Shown here piece after piece: positions 25,058-34,604 of a DNA stretch of 43,492 nt (the first letter of the stretch is position 1; each line of letters opens with the position of its first letter). The translations under genes and the position numbers were made by a program. The notes below the pieces were generated by a model. That model did not search any database. It worked only from the letters and a program-made list of their open reading frames with translations, and was not told where the DNA came from. The DNA lies in the NCBI GenBank assembly GCA_964616405.1, contig CAZTRE010000008.1, forward strand, positions 1 to 43,492. The letters run 5' to 3'. Source of the DNA: JAEDES01 sp964616405. Lineage in GTDB: Bacteria > Bacillota_I > Bacilli_A > RF39 > UBA660.

Positions 25058-25063
25058 TATAAT
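25058..25063 (+). promoter_or_regulatory. recU-ponA promoter (-10)
   Basis: Perfect TATAAT 17 bases before the recU ATG, with a weak TAGAAA 17 bases upstream as the -35 box. Confidence 0.5.
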
Positions 25064-25080
25064 GAATCATAGGTGATTAG

Positions 25081-25650
25081 ATGAACTACCCAAATGGAAT
25101 TAAGAAAATGACTATGGCTAGTATAACCACTCACAAAAATAGAGGTATGACTTTAGAAAATGAACTTAATATTTCTAATGAATATTATAGAGAAATAGAT
25201 AAAGCTTATATATATAAGAAGCCAACTCCTATTAAAATAACTAAAGTGGATTATCCTTCTCGTGACAAAGCGATGATAAAAGAAGGTTTTTTTACAACTC
25301 CATCAACGACAGACTATAATGGATTGTATAATGGCTACTATATTGATTTTGAAGCGAAGGAAACTAAAAGTACAACAGCTTTTTCACTTAAAAATATTCA
25401 TCCACACCAAATTGAACATTTAAAAAACATAGATCGACATCATGGCATAGCTTTTTTAATTGTTAGATTTACAACCTTAAATGAAACCTATCTACTTCAA
25501 GCTAAAACATTTAATAATTTTTTAAAAACCACAGATAGGAAGTCAATTCCCATCGACTTTTTTAGAAACAATGCTTATTTAATTAAAGATAGTTATCGAC
25601 CACGAATTGATTATTTAAAAATTATAGATAAAATAATTGGAGGAAAATAA
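25081..25650 (+). CDS. recU: Holliday junction resolvase RecU
   Basis: 189 residues; AGGTGAT precedes the ATG. NRGMTLENELNISNEYY, TTPSTTDYNGLYNGYYIDFEAKETKS (the Asp...Glu-x-Lys metal centre) and NIHPHQIEHLKNI match RecU closely. It cuts four-way junctions during recombination and chromosome segregation and modulates RecA. The N-terminal extension MNYPNGIKK is typical. It is coupled to ponA one base downstream, as in B. subtilis. Confidence 0.97.
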   Translation: MNYPNGIKKMTMASITTHKNRGMTLENELNISNEYYREIDKAYIYKKPTPIKITKVDYPSRDKAMIKEGFFTTPSTTDYNGLYNGYYIDFEAKETKSTTAFSLKNIHPHQIEHLKNIDRHHGIAFLIVRFTTLNETYLLQAKTFNNFLKTTDRKSIPIDFFRNNAYLIKDSYRPRIDYLKIIDKIIGGK

Positions 25651-25651
25651 A

Positions 25652-28348
25652 ATGCAAAGAGAAGAAAAAAGGAAAAAATCTACGTCTAAAAAACCAATCA
25701 AGAAAAGAGTTCCCGCCAGAAGAACTAGTACAAATAACAAAATAGATTCAAATAAAATTAAAAAACGTGTTCCATCAAGAGACACAAAACAAGATAAGCA
25801 ATTTAAAATGATTGCTCTAGGAATTATGATCCTAGCAATAATTATTATCTATATTGCGTTAGGAATTACTTTTGCTGCACTAACGGCAGTTGGTGCTGGA
25901 GTAATTATTGGAATTGGCCTATTACTAAGAAGAGTCAAAAGTACTGCTAAACGAAGAAAAGTTGTTAATGCCTTAATTATTATAGTATTAACTCTTGGAA
26001 TTCTATCAATTGTAGCTTTTGGAGCATTGATTCTCTATGTTAAAAGTATTGCTGATCCAGAATTTGCTGAAAAAGAAAAGAGCTTACAAACAGCTGAAAC
26101 AACACTACTTTATGACATAAATGGTGAAGTATATGCAAAGCTTGGTACAGAACAAAGAACTAAAGTTACTTATGAAGATTTACCTGAAGTATTAGTAGAT
26201 GCTATTATCGCAACAGAGGACTCAAGATTCTTCCAACATAATGGATTCGATGCACCTCGGTTTATAAAAGCTTCAATCGGTCAAATCCTTGGAAGTTCTG
26301 ATGCCGGTGGAGCATCAACCTTAACAATGCAAGTTGCCAAAAACACTTTCTCAAGGCAAGAAAGCGGAGAGATTGCATCAGGAATGAATATGGAAGGTAT
26401 TGCCCGTAAATTTCAAGATATTTACATTGCGATATTTAAATTAGAAAAAAAATATACAAAACAAGAAATTATTGAATACTATGTTAATAATCACTTCCTA
26501 GGTGGAAAAATATATGGAGTATCCGAAGCGAGTGAAGCATACTTTGGTAAACCCGTTAGTGAATTAAACTTAAGCGAAGCTGCTATTATCGCTGGTATGT
26601 TCAAATCTCCAAACTATTATCGACCTGATGTTAATCCTGATAACGCTGAAAAACGTCGTGATACAGTTTTATATTTAATGGAACGTCATGGTTATATTAC
26701 TAAAGAAGAAAAAGAATTAGCTGCAAGTATTCCAGTAAATACCCTAACAAGTACAACAACAACTGCATCAACAGATATATATCAAGGATACATTGATACA
26801 GTTGCAGAAGAAATAATGAATAAATATGGTGTCAATCCTTACACTACTCCACTAAAAGTATATACAAACTTAGATAGAACCAAACAAGATGCAGTAAACA
26901 GAGTTTTAAGTGGTGAGGCATATACTTGGATTAATGACGTCGTTCAATGTGGTGTTGCTGTTTTAGATACTGAAACAGGAAAAGTTCTTGCTATTGGTGC
27001 AGGACGCGAAATTGGAAAACGTGCTGATAAACGACTTGACGAATGGAATTATGCAACAGATAATAAACGTCAACCTGGTTCATCAGCAAAACCATTATTC
27101 GATTATGGTCCAGGTATTGAATACAATAACTGGTCAACTTATACATTATTTGATGATTCACCATATCAATACTCATCTGGCCAATCAATTAAAAACTGGG
27201 ATGGTGGCTACTTTGGAACAATTACTTTAAGACGTGCCTTAGCAACTTCTCGTAATATTCCTGCTTTAAAAGCCTTCCAACAAGTTGATAATAAAAAGAT
27301 TGTAGAATTTGTTACAAACTTAGGTATTGAGCCAGAGTTATCCGGTGGAAAAGCTCACGAAGCCCATTCAATTGGTGCTTTCGATGGAGTTTCACCATTA
27401 CAAATGGCAGCCGCTTACTCAGCATTCGCTAATGGTGGCTACTACAATGAACCATATAGTGTATCAAAAATAATTAATAGAACAACGGGTGAAACCCAAG
27501 AACATACATCAGATAACTATATAGTTAAACGAAAAGCTATGTCTGATGCTACAGCTTTTATGATAACAAGTGTTCTACAAGACGTTGCTCTAAATGGTGG
27601 TACACCAAGTAACGTTGCTGTAAAAACCGGTACTACTAACTATCCATATGACTTAATGGAACAAAAAGGATTACCTGGAGATGCAATTAAAGATTCATGG
27701 GCAGTTGGCTATTCAACCAAAACAGCTGTTGCAATGTGGTATGGTTATGACAAAATAGACCCTGTATATGTTTTACATAACTTCCCAGATTCAAGAAGAA
27801 AAGACCAAATCTTTAATGCCTTAATTAGACAAGGTGCTATGGAAGCTAATAGAGAAGCATTTAAACAACCATCAAGTGTTACAAAGGTTGGAATTGCAAT
27901 GGGTTCTAATCCACCAAAACTAGCTGTTTCAACAACCAACAATGTTGTTTATGAATACTTTAAAACTAAATATGTTCCTACTGAATATGATGAACCACCA
28001 CTATCTACACCAGCAAACTTCCATGCAACATATAACAAGTTAACAAAAAAAGTAACCCTATCTTGGTCACCAGTTAAACCAAGCTCTCAAGCAAAAGAAG
28101 AATATGGAAGCTTTGGTTATAATATTTATAAAGATGATGTTTTATTAGACTGGACAACAAAAACCAGTTACACATTTGACACAACAAGTCCATACTCAAC
28201 ATATAAAGTTGTGGCTACGTATAAATCATTTAGTGGACTTCAAAGTTCCGCCGCAACATATACTTTAAAAGAACAAGTTGAAGAAAAACCAGATCCAGAA
28301 CCGGACCCAGGTGAAGAAACGGATCCATCAGAAGAGCCAAATCAATAA
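25652..28348 (+). CDS. ponA: Bifunctional class A penicillin-binding protein 1A
   Basis: 898 residues from the ATG at 25652, set by GGAGG. A Lys/Arg-rich cytoplasmic tail (about 1-55) is followed by three hydrophobic segments instead of the usual one. Glycosyltransferase domain GT51: catalytic Glu in ATEDSRFFQHNG near 187, and GGASTLTMQVAKN. Transpeptidase: SSAK with Ser477, SRN (533), KTG (658). The C-terminus has a fibronectin type III-like module (about 785-870) and an acidic Pro/Glu tail. It polymerises and cross-links peptidoglycan. Coupled to recU; terminator shared with the converging ankyrin gene. Confidence 0.97.
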   Translation: MQREEKRKKSTSKKPIKKRVPARRTSTNNKIDSNKIKKRVPSRDTKQDKQFKMIALGIMILAIIIIYIALGITFAALTAVGAGVIIGIGLLLRRVKSTAKRRKVVNALIIIVLTLGILSIVAFGALILYVKSIADPEFAEKEKSLQTAETTLLYDINGEVYAKLGTEQRTKVTYEDLPEVLVDAIIATEDSRFFQHNGFDAPRFIKASIGQILGSSDAGGASTLTMQVAKNTFSRQESGEIASGMNMEGIARKFQDIYIAIFKLEKKYTKQEIIEYYVNNHFLGGKIYGVSEASEAYFGKPVSELNLSEAAIIAGMFKSPNYYRPDVNPDNAEKRRDTVLYLMERHGYITKEEKELAASIPVNTLTSTTTTASTDIYQGYIDTVAEEIMNKYGVNPYTTPLKVYTNLDRTKQDAVNRVLSGEAYTWINDVVQCGVAVLDTETGKVLAIGAGREIGKRADKRLDEWNYATDNKRQPGSSAKPLFDYGPGIEYNNWSTYTLFDDSPYQYSSGQSIKNWDGGYFGTITLRRALATSRNIPALKAFQQVDNKKIVEFVTNLGIEPELSGGKAHEAHSIGAFDGVSPLQMAAAYSAFANGGYYNEPYSVSKIINRTTGETQEHTSDNYIVKRKAMSDATAFMITSVLQDVALNGGTPSNVAVKTGTTNYPYDLMEQKGLPGDAIKDSWAVGYSTKTAVAMWYGYDKIDPVYVLHNFPDSRRKDQIFNALIRQGAMEANREAFKQPSSVTKVGIAMGSNPPKLAVSTTNNVVYEYFKTKYVPTEYDEPPLSTPANFHATYNKLTKKVTLSWSPVKPSSQAKEEYGSFGYNIYKDDVLLDWTTKTSYTFDTTSPYSTYKVVATYKSFSGLQSSAATYTLKEQVEEKPDPEPDPGEETDPSEEPNQ

Positions 28349-28353
28349 AGAAA

Positions 28354-28385
28354 GAAGAATCAAATTAAGATTCTTCTTCTTTTTT
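28354..28385. terminator. Bidirectional terminator between ponA and the ankyrin gene
   Basis: GAAGAATC (28354-28361) and GATTCTTC (28369-28376) with T-rich sequence on the plus side; the stem covers the stop codon of the converging ankyrin gene. Confidence 0.75.
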
Positions 28386-31109
28386 TGTAGTTCCTTGTTG
28401 TAGCTTACCTTTTACAAATTGTTTTGGTTGTTCACTACTATTCTCTGTATTTGGATTAACTAAATCTAAATAATAATCTTTTTCATCGTTATCTAAACCA
28501 CTATATCTCTTCTCTCCTATAAAAGATTCCATATAATGTAACATCGTATAAGAATTTACATAATCCCAAGTATGATCTTTACCATCTATTGAAAGCGTTA
28601 AATCAGCACCTCTTTTTTGTAATAATTGAACCATAGGTAGATTATCAGTTAAAATAGCATATTGCATCAAACCACCAGTAAAACTAATATTATCACCAAA
28701 CCAAGGAAAAACTCTAGCCGCCTCAAAGTGCTCATCACTATATATAGGCTCTTCCTCATCATCGTAACCAATTATCTCATTTATTTGAGCTACATAAGTC
28801 CAATAATTAAATCCCACATCACTATCTTCAACATAACTATTTATATCATAATTAGGAAGGGCATTTAATATATCTTCTAATTTATCATTACCAAACTCTC
28901 TAATACCTTTAATAATAATTAATGGAAAATATTTATCTAAGCCATCATATACAGTATTATATTTTTCTTTAGCATATTGTAAATATCTCTCAGGATTAGC
29001 CTTCTTTTCAATATGCTCTTCATAAAATTGATTTAAACTATTAACTTGATTATTAAATCTCGTAACACTGTCTAAAAACTCATCAAAAGTAGTTTCGTTT
29101 TTACGTGAATCATACATTAAGTTTTTAAATTCTTGTTCAATATCAATATCCTGAGTTTGTACATCATGATCTAATCTTGTATATAAAAAGTCCAATGTTT
29201 TATCAATATCAACATATTCTTCTAATTGCTTCTTTTTAGCCTCATTGTCAGGAGCTAAACTATTAGCTATATCATTAAACAACTTGTCACTTAAAACAAA
29301 CCCTTTATCAACTAATGCATCAAATAAATCTTTATGGTGTTGATAAACATACTCCCAATGTATTTTGTCACCAAACTTACCACAATAATCTGATCTTTCT
29401 TCTAAAACTCTCGTAATATCATCGTTACAGACATCTTGTGAAGACATTTTAGAAATTAGACTGGCTACAGCTTCTTCCAAATGAGTTAATGTTCCAACTT
29501 TTCCCTTTTCTCCATATTTCCATTCATCATCTGTAGAAAATGCTTGTATCGCATAATAAAGTGCTGTCTTATTATCATCATCTTTAATAGACAAATCTAA
29601 GTTTTCTAATAAATAATTAAATAACTCTATTTCATATTCCCCTAAATCAGTCGTTGTAGATCTATTATACAATAAATAATATAAAATACTTTCGCCATTT
29701 TCATCTACTTGATTTATATCAAATCCAAGTGCCAATAAATTTTCCAATGATTCTAGTGTTTTACAATATGGTACTAAACAAACCTCTTTTCGCTTTTCCT
29801 CAGGTATTCTATTTAATAACGCCTTATTAAAGTCATCAATATCAAATCTATATATACAATCATTTTTAACTTTTCTCTCTATATAACAATTAAGTAATTT
29901 TAAATAAATATTACTATCCTCATCATACTTAGAAACAAAATCCAAAAATGGAACAATCATTTCCTTATAATCATGTGCATTAAAAGCAAAATATAATTCA
30001 AATATTGAATCAAAATCAATTTGATAATTATTTTCAAACGCATATTTTGAATATTTCTTAAAATGTTCCAAATCTCTAGTAACAAAAGTAAATGCAATTA
30101 AATCATCATAATTTACCCCTGATTTATCATCTAAACTATCAAATATTAAATCAATAGTTTTTATTCTATTTTTTACTTGTTCAGAAATATCATTTAAATT
30201 TATTGAAAATTTATTGTTGCCTCCTCCTTCTTTAAAATAAACATTAAACCTATTATATGCCCAATTATCTCTATAATTTTCTGTTCTTAATTTTGTGGCA
30301 TATTCTAAAGGTGATAACATACCCGCAGTATCTTTGGGATTAACAGAAGCTCCATTATCAATTAAAAATTTGACCATAGCATAATCGTTTTTTCCGATTG
30401 CCACTTTTAAAGGTGTTAATTTCCCAGGAATTACTTCATCTGTAGAATAATTTAAATTTGCTCCCTTTTCCAAAAATAATTTCACAATCTCTATATCACC
30501 CGTAGCTACTGCTTCTGATAAATGTATATTTAGATTATCAACATAACTTATATATTTTTTAATCAATTTTCTATCTTTAGATAAAATAATACTATTAAAT
30601 ATACTTGTTTCACCATTACCCACATACTCAGGTATTATTAATCTTTTAATATCGTCCTCGGTTAAATTATCTAATATCGCCTTTAAATAAGCCGTTTTAT
30701 TTTCATCTTTACAATATCCCATAACTAAATTAAATATATTTTTACAAGATTTATCTTTAGACAATCCAAAATAATGATTCTCAACATCTTTAAATATTTT
30801 CATTAAAGCTTCAAATCCACTTAAAATATCATGCTCAATTGTATATCGATGCGCATCTTCCGTCCTCGAATAACCGTCTTTATCTATATAATATATATCA
30901 CGATCTTGTGTATTATATCCAAAAATAGTTAATAACTTCGCTTTTTCTTTCGCATTCCAAGTCTTATTTTTAATTATTTCATCAAATTCAATAGAAACTG
31001 ATTGACTATTTTCCTTTGCGTCTGTAACAACCCGTTCTATTTTATCAAGTTCATGTGGATATTCATTCAATAACTGATTCAAAATTTTTCTGTAATCAAT
31101 TTTTCTCAT
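28365..31109 (-). CDS. Large ankyrin-repeat protein
   Basis: 914 residues from the ATG at 31109, 8 bases after GGGAGG; the ATG at 31115 is too close to the site. Ankyrin units are clear near 190-280 (GDIEIVKLFLEKGANLN, LTPLKVAIGKNDYAMVKFLIDNGASVN, SPLEYATKL) and others are weaker (ESLENLLALGFDINQVDENG near 455, MVQLLQKRGADLTLSIDGKD near 840). No catalytic domain, signal peptide or membrane helix. Probably a cytoplasmic protein-binding scaffold. It is inserted between ponA and nth, adjacent genes in B. subtilis, and has its own promoter. Confidence 0.85.
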   Translation of the reverse strand: MRKIDYRKILNQLLNEYPHELDKIERVVTDAKENSQSVSIEFDEIIKNKTWNAKEKAKLLTIFGYNTQDRDIYYIDKDGYSRTEDAHRYTIEHDILSGFEALMKIFKDVENHYFGLSKDKSCKNIFNLVMGYCKDENKTAYLKAILDNLTEDDIKRLIIPEYVGNGETSIFNSIILSKDRKLIKKYISYVDNLNIHLSEAVATGDIEIVKLFLEKGANLNYSTDEVIPGKLTPLKVAIGKNDYAMVKFLIDNGASVNPKDTAGMLSPLEYATKLRTENYRDNWAYNRFNVYFKEGGGNNKFSINLNDISEQVKNRIKTIDLIFDSLDDKSGVNYDDLIAFTFVTRDLEHFKKYSKYAFENNYQIDFDSIFELYFAFNAHDYKEMIVPFLDFVSKYDEDSNIYLKLLNCYIERKVKNDCIYRFDIDDFNKALLNRIPEEKRKEVCLVPYCKTLESLENLLALGFDINQVDENGESILYYLLYNRSTTTDLGEYEIELFNYLLENLDLSIKDDDNKTALYYAIQAFSTDDEWKYGEKGKVGTLTHLEEAVASLISKMSSQDVCNDDITRVLEERSDYCGKFGDKIHWEYVYQHHKDLFDALVDKGFVLSDKLFNDIANSLAPDNEAKKKQLEEYVDIDKTLDFLYTRLDHDVQTQDIDIEQEFKNLMYDSRKNETTFDEFLDSVTRFNNQVNSLNQFYEEHIEKKANPERYLQYAKEKYNTVYDGLDKYFPLIIIKGIREFGNDKLEDILNALPNYDINSYVEDSDVGFNYWTYVAQINEIIGYDDEEEPIYSDEHFEAARVFPWFGDNISFTGGLMQYAILTDNLPMVQLLQKRGADLTLSIDGKDHTWDYVNSYTMLHYMESFIGEKRYSGLDNDEKDYYLDLVNPNTENSSEQPKQFVKGKLQQGTTKKEEES

Positions 31110-31136
31110 AACCATAACCTCCCTAAGTTGCTTACT

Positions 31137-31165
31137 ATTATATACTACTTTTCATATTAAAACAA
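31137..31165 (-). promoter_or_regulatory. Promoter of the ankyrin gene
   Basis: Minus strand TTGTTT (31165-31160), 17-base spacer, perfect TATAAT (31142-31137), about 27 bases before the start. Confidence 0.6.
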
Positions 31166-31243
31166 ATCTTTTATTACTTAATTTACATATATTATGAAAT
31201 CATCCGATTAATTTTTTAAAAATAACTATAATGATCAAACAAT

Positions 31244-31278
31244 ACAAAAAAATATTTATAAATTTTCTTTATAAATAT
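31244..31278 (-). terminator. nth terminator
   Basis: ATATTTATAAA (31252-31262) and TTTATAAATAT (31268-31278) form an 11-bp stem followed on the minus strand by seven T. Confidence 0.75.
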
Positions 31279-31295
31279 CCTTTTTAACAAAGAAA

Positions 31296-31925
31296 TTAGT
31301 AGTTTTTCTTTTTTTCTCTACAAATATCTTTTAACTGGCAATTACTACATTCTGGCTTAACCGCCTTACAATAATATCTCCCAAATAAAACTAATTGTAA
31401 ATGTCTCCTACCCCAAACGGATTTATCAAATTTCTTCATCAGCTTCTTCTCTATCTTCTTAACATCATCATTCATATAAGCTAGTTTTAAGCGTTTAGAA
31501 ACTCTTTCTACATGTGTATCAACCGCCATAGCAGGAATATCATAAAATTCACTTAAAAATACATTTACTGTTTTTCTACCAATTCCAGGAAAAGCTTCTA
31601 ATACTTCTCTATCAATAGGTACCACCCCATCATATTCTTCATCGAGTATTCTTGCAATTTCTTTTGTATAAGCGGACTTTTTCCTAAAAGAACCAACTGG
31701 TCGAATAATATCCTCTAAATCTTTAATATCAGCATTCTTTAGCTTCTCTAAAGTAGGATACTTTGAAAATATAATCGGCGTTACTAAATTTACCCTTTTA
31801 TCAGTTGATTGAGCACTCAACATAATTGCAATCAACAACTCATAATCAGTATGATATATAAGTTCACACTTTGGTTCTGGAAATAAATAATCTAAATACT
31901 CTTCTACTCTACTCTTCATCATCAT
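31296..31925 (-). CDS. nth: Endonuclease III
   Basis: About 209 residues. LLIAIMLSAQSTDKRVN, helix-hairpin-helix EAFPGIGRKTVNVFL with the catalytic Lys in GRKT, and the catalytic Asp in AVDTHVERVSKRL. The C-terminus binds a 4Fe-4S cluster through CKAVKPECSNCQLKDIC (C-x6-C-x2-C-x5-C). It removes oxidised pyrimidines and nicks at the abasic site. Three consecutive ATG codons (31925, 31922, 31919) lie inside the end of dnaD, so translation is coupled; the exact one cannot be chosen. dnaD-nth is conserved in Bacilli. Confidence 0.97.
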   Translation of the reverse strand: MMMKSRVEEYLDYLFPEPKCELIYHTDYELLIAIMLSAQSTDKRVNLVTPIIFSKYPTLEKLKNADIKDLEDIIRPVGSFRKKSAYTKEIARILDEEYDGVVPIDREVLEAFPGIGRKTVNVFLSEFYDIPAMAVDTHVERVSKRLKLAYMNDDVKKIEKKLMKKFDKSVWGRRHLQLVLFGRYYCKAVKPECSNCQLKDICREKKKNY

Positions 31926-32586
31926 CAAACCAATTATAATCAATTATATCTAAATCAATATTTTCATCATGCTTATCTTTCGCATCATTTCTCTTTTTAC
32001 GATTTTTCTCCACATCTTCAGCACTCTTAATACCCGCTTTACCCCATTCAAATAATATTTTATCAATATATCTTAAATTGGAAACATTATTCATAGTAGC
32101 TTCCTTTATAGCCTCTTTAATAAGCTCTTCACTAAAGCCACCATCTAACCAAGCTTTAATAATCTCAAATTCAATAGGGCTTAGTGTTCTGCCAAACTCT
32201 TTCTCAATAATTTCAAATATATTAGAATTTTCACTAACTGGAGTACTATTAACTTCATCAATAGTAATCATTGATAATTTATTATAAAATTCATCAAGTA
32301 TAACTACTTCTTCCATTAATCCTTTCTCATTCTTTAATACTTCAACTCGAATAAAATGTTTATCCGTTAAAGTACTTATATAATTCATAATATCCATAAG
32401 TTCTAAATTTAAATCACTACTAAACTTTCCTGGATCAAATATAAACTTATTTCCCATATTATATAAATACATTAAAAATATGAATTCTTCCATCGTCAAT
32501 TTAAATTCCTTATAATGTTGTAGAAAATAAATTGGAATAACCATATTACCTTGCTTAAAAATATCAATTAACTTCGAACTTTTCAT
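31909..32586 (-). CDS. dnaD: DnaD replication initiation protein
   Basis: 225 residues. The N-terminal winged-helix domain (GNMVIPIYFLQHYKEFKLTMEEFIFLMYLYNMG) and the C-terminal DnaB_2/DDBH2 domain (FEIIEKEFGRTLSPIEFEII ... YIDKILFEWGKAGI) are both present, with the YxxxILxxW motif, followed by a charged tail. DnaD acts with DnaB to load the helicase at the origin and at restart sites. GGAGATGATGTG precedes the ATG. It overlaps nth. Confidence 0.94.
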   Translation of the reverse strand: MKSSKLIDIFKQGNMVIPIYFLQHYKEFKLTMEEFIFLMYLYNMGNKFIFDPGKFSSDLNLELMDIMNYISTLTDKHFIRVEVLKNEKGLMEEVVILDEFYNKLSMITIDEVNSTPVSENSNIFEIIEKEFGRTLSPIEFEIIKAWLDGGFSEELIKEAIKEATMNNVSNLRYIDKILFEWGKAGIKSAEDVEKNRKKRNDAKDKHDENIDLDIIDYNWFDDDEE

Positions 32587-32646
32587 TCACATCATCTCCA
32601 TTAATGTCCATATTATAACACATTCTAAAATAAAAAGATAGAACTA

Positions 32647-33738
32647 CTATCTATACTTATCTATTATATACTTCGTAATTATATCCTTTTCATTTCTTAA
32701 TCTTCTATATAAAATTTCTTTTTCTAAATCACTAAAAATATCTCTTAAATAGCTACCAGGTCCTTTATCTAATAATTCCATTATTTCTTCACTAGTAATC
32801 TTTATATCTTTTTTACTTTGAATGACTAATTTATTATATGCCTCAGTTATAAGTTTAATATCTAATCCTTTAATTTCCCCTGCGACACTATTTGCATATA
32901 ATCCATAATTATATAAAATATATGGATCTAAATTATTATGCTCCAAAGTTGTTTTTACAGATAGAATTAATTCTTTTTCATTACTAGAAAAAGGATATAT
33001 ATCCAAAACATCTAATACTGTCCAAACACCGATCAAACTACTAGTACATTTCACTTTATCTAAATTATACAACTTTAATCTCTTATCAAGACCTAAATCT
33101 AAAAGGAGTCTAATTCCTTTATCTGCATGTGGGCTAGCAAAGATCTTATCAAGTTCTTCCTTTTTACGATTAATAGATAATTTATCTAACAAGTAACTAC
33201 ATTCTTTAATGGCTTCAATTACTTCTTCATCCAATTCAAAATCTAAATTAGTTGCAAATCTAATGGCTCTAAGAATTCTTAAAGTATCTTCTTTAAAACG
33301 TACTTTAGCGTCTCCTACTGTTTTAATGATTCTATCATCTAAATCACATCTACCATTAAGTAAATCAACTATTTCACCATTTTTATCCATACAAATAGTA
33401 TTAATAGTAAAATCTCTTCGAAGTAAATCTTCATATAGATTATCAATATATTTAATAGTTGCTGGTCTTCTATTATCAACATAACCAATTTCTTTTCTAA
33501 ATGTAGTTATCTCAAATCTAATACCCTTCATCATAACAGTAACTGAACCATACTCTTCACTTGGTAAACAACTATCTTCAAAAATTCTTTTTATATCTTT
33601 TGGAGTAGCATTTGTCGTAATATCAATATCATTAGAATCAATTCCTAATATATAATCCCTAACAAAACCACCTACAACATAGGCCAAAAAACCATTAGAG
33701 TTAATTTCATCAACTAATTTTAATGCAACGTCTAACAT
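32647..33738 (-). CDS. cca: CCA-adding enzyme / poly(A) polymerase family nucleotidyltransferase
   Basis: 363 residues from the ATG at 33738 after GGTGGTGAT. Class II nucleotidyltransferase core: YVVGGFVRDYILGIDSNDIDITTNATP (GG and DxD metal site), EITTFRKE, RRDFTINTI and the Arg/Asp-rich block RILRAIRFATNLDFELDEE. It adds or repairs the 3' CCA of tRNA. The C-terminal body is shorter and less typical than in Bacillus Cca. Confidence 0.93.
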   Translation of the reverse strand: MLDVALKLVDEINSNGFLAYVVGGFVRDYILGIDSNDIDITTNATPKDIKRIFEDSCLPSEEYGSVTVMMKGIRFEITTFRKEIGYVDNRRPATIKYIDNLYEDLLRRDFTINTICMDKNGEIVDLLNGRCDLDDRIIKTVGDAKVRFKEDTLRILRAIRFATNLDFELDEEVIEAIKECSYLLDKLSINRKKEELDKIFASPHADKGIRLLLDLGLDKRLKLYNLDKVKCTSSLIGVWTVLDVLDIYPFSSNEKELILSVKTTLEHNNLDPYILYNYGLYANSVAGEIKGLDIKLITEAYNKLVIQSKKDIKITSEEIMELLDKGPGSYLRDIFSDLEKEILYRRLRNEKDIITKYIIDKYR

Positions 33739-33789
33739 TACATCACCACCTTGTATTAACATTTACTCCTATATATATTATACCACACC

Positions 33790-33816
33790 ATAAGAAAAGA
33801 GCCCATCTCTAGGCTC
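33790..33816 (-). terminator. HU gene terminator
   Basis: GAGCC (33799-33803) and GGCTC (33812-33816) form a G+C-rich stem followed on the minus strand by TTTTCTT. Confidence 0.7.
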
Positions 33817-33836
33817 CATTTTAACTAAATTTAATC

Positions 33837-34109
33837 TTAGTTTACAGCGTCTTTTAAAGCAGTTCCAGCTTTGAAAGTAACAGCTTTTCTAGCATCAATT
33901 CTAACAACTTCTCCAGTTCTTGGATTACGTCCTTCACGAGCAGCTCTTTCAGAAACAGCGAAAGTTCCGAAACCAACTAGTGGTACTTTATCTCCTTTAG
34001 CTAGTGCTCCTGTAATAGCAGCAAAAGTAGCATCGATTGCTTTTGTAGCATCAGCTTTTGTTAATCCAGCAGCTTCAGCAACAGCTTCTACTAATTCAAC
34101 TTTTTTCAT
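33837..34109 (-). CDS. hup: DNA-binding protein HU
   Basis: 90 residues, the standard HU length. KKVELVEAVAEAAGLTKADATKAID, VPLVGFGTFAVSERAAREGRNPRTGE (the arm) and KAVTFKAGTALKDAVN are all present. A dimeric chromosome-compacting protein. It is Ala-rich and noticeably higher in G+C than its neighbours, as expected for a highly expressed gene. Strong GGAGG site, single-gene unit with its own terminator. Confidence 0.98.
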   Translation of the reverse strand: MKKVELVEAVAEAAGLTKADATKAIDATFAAITGALAKGDKVPLVGFGTFAVSERAAREGRNPRTGEVVRIDARKAVTFKAGTALKDAVN

Positions 34110-34226
34110 AGTAAAATTACCTCCCTATTTTTATTAAGCATTTCATCATGCTTACATATTAAAAGTATCATATTTCATACACAAATGCAAGAAATATCAA
34201 CAAATTTTTATTATTTATCAGTAACA

Positions 34227-34252
34227 AAAAAGAAGACCTTTACATCTTCTTT
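34227..34252 (-). terminator. Terminator after the small membrane protein genes
   Basis: AAGAAGA (34230-34236) pairs with TCTTCTT (34245-34251), then TTTTTTG on the minus strand. Confidence 0.7.
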
Positions 34253-34266
34253 AATTTGAATAAATA

Positions 34267-34602
34267 TTACTTTGCCATTTTTCTATTAATTGTATCTAAT
34301 AATTGAACAATATGCCCTATCGCAAATATAAATACACATAATATTAAACCACTAAACCAAATAAATAACATTAACGAAACATTAAACTCTGTCGTAAGAC
34401 AAGTCCCAGTATACAAAGTTGCACTTGAACCGCAAGTTGGAAATAAATTACCCAGTAATATTCCTATAAAAAATATAATAACAAATATTACAATGGCAAA
34501 AACCTGATAAAAATTTAAGGTTTGCTTCTTTAATTTATTACTTATTGTATTCGCTTTAGGTAATTCTTCTTTTAACTTTTCAATTTCTTCAAACATATTC
34601 AT
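34267..34602 (-). CDS. Small membrane protein with two helices
   Basis: 111 residues. A cytoplasmic helical N-terminus (EEIEKLKEELPKANTISNKL), then hydrophobic segments near 33-55 and 77-102. The loop between them carries two Cys (PTCGSS and TGTCLT) that could form a disulphide outside the membrane. No family recognised. The ATG lies 2 bases after the stop of the upstream gene, with AAGGGG inside that gene's end, so the pair is co-translated. Confidence 0.7.
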   Translation of the reverse strand: MNMFEEIEKLKEELPKANTISNKLKKQTLNFYQVFAIVIFVIIFFIGILLGNLFPTCGSSATLYTGTCLTTEFNVSLMLFIWFSGLILCVFIFAIGHIVQLLDTINRKMAK

Positions 34603-34604
34603 AC

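Noticed and set aside
33871..34137. 88-codon plus-strand open frame opposite the HU gene
   Set aside because: It mirrors the Ala-rich HU coding sequence; no ribosome binding site and the HU gene is certain.
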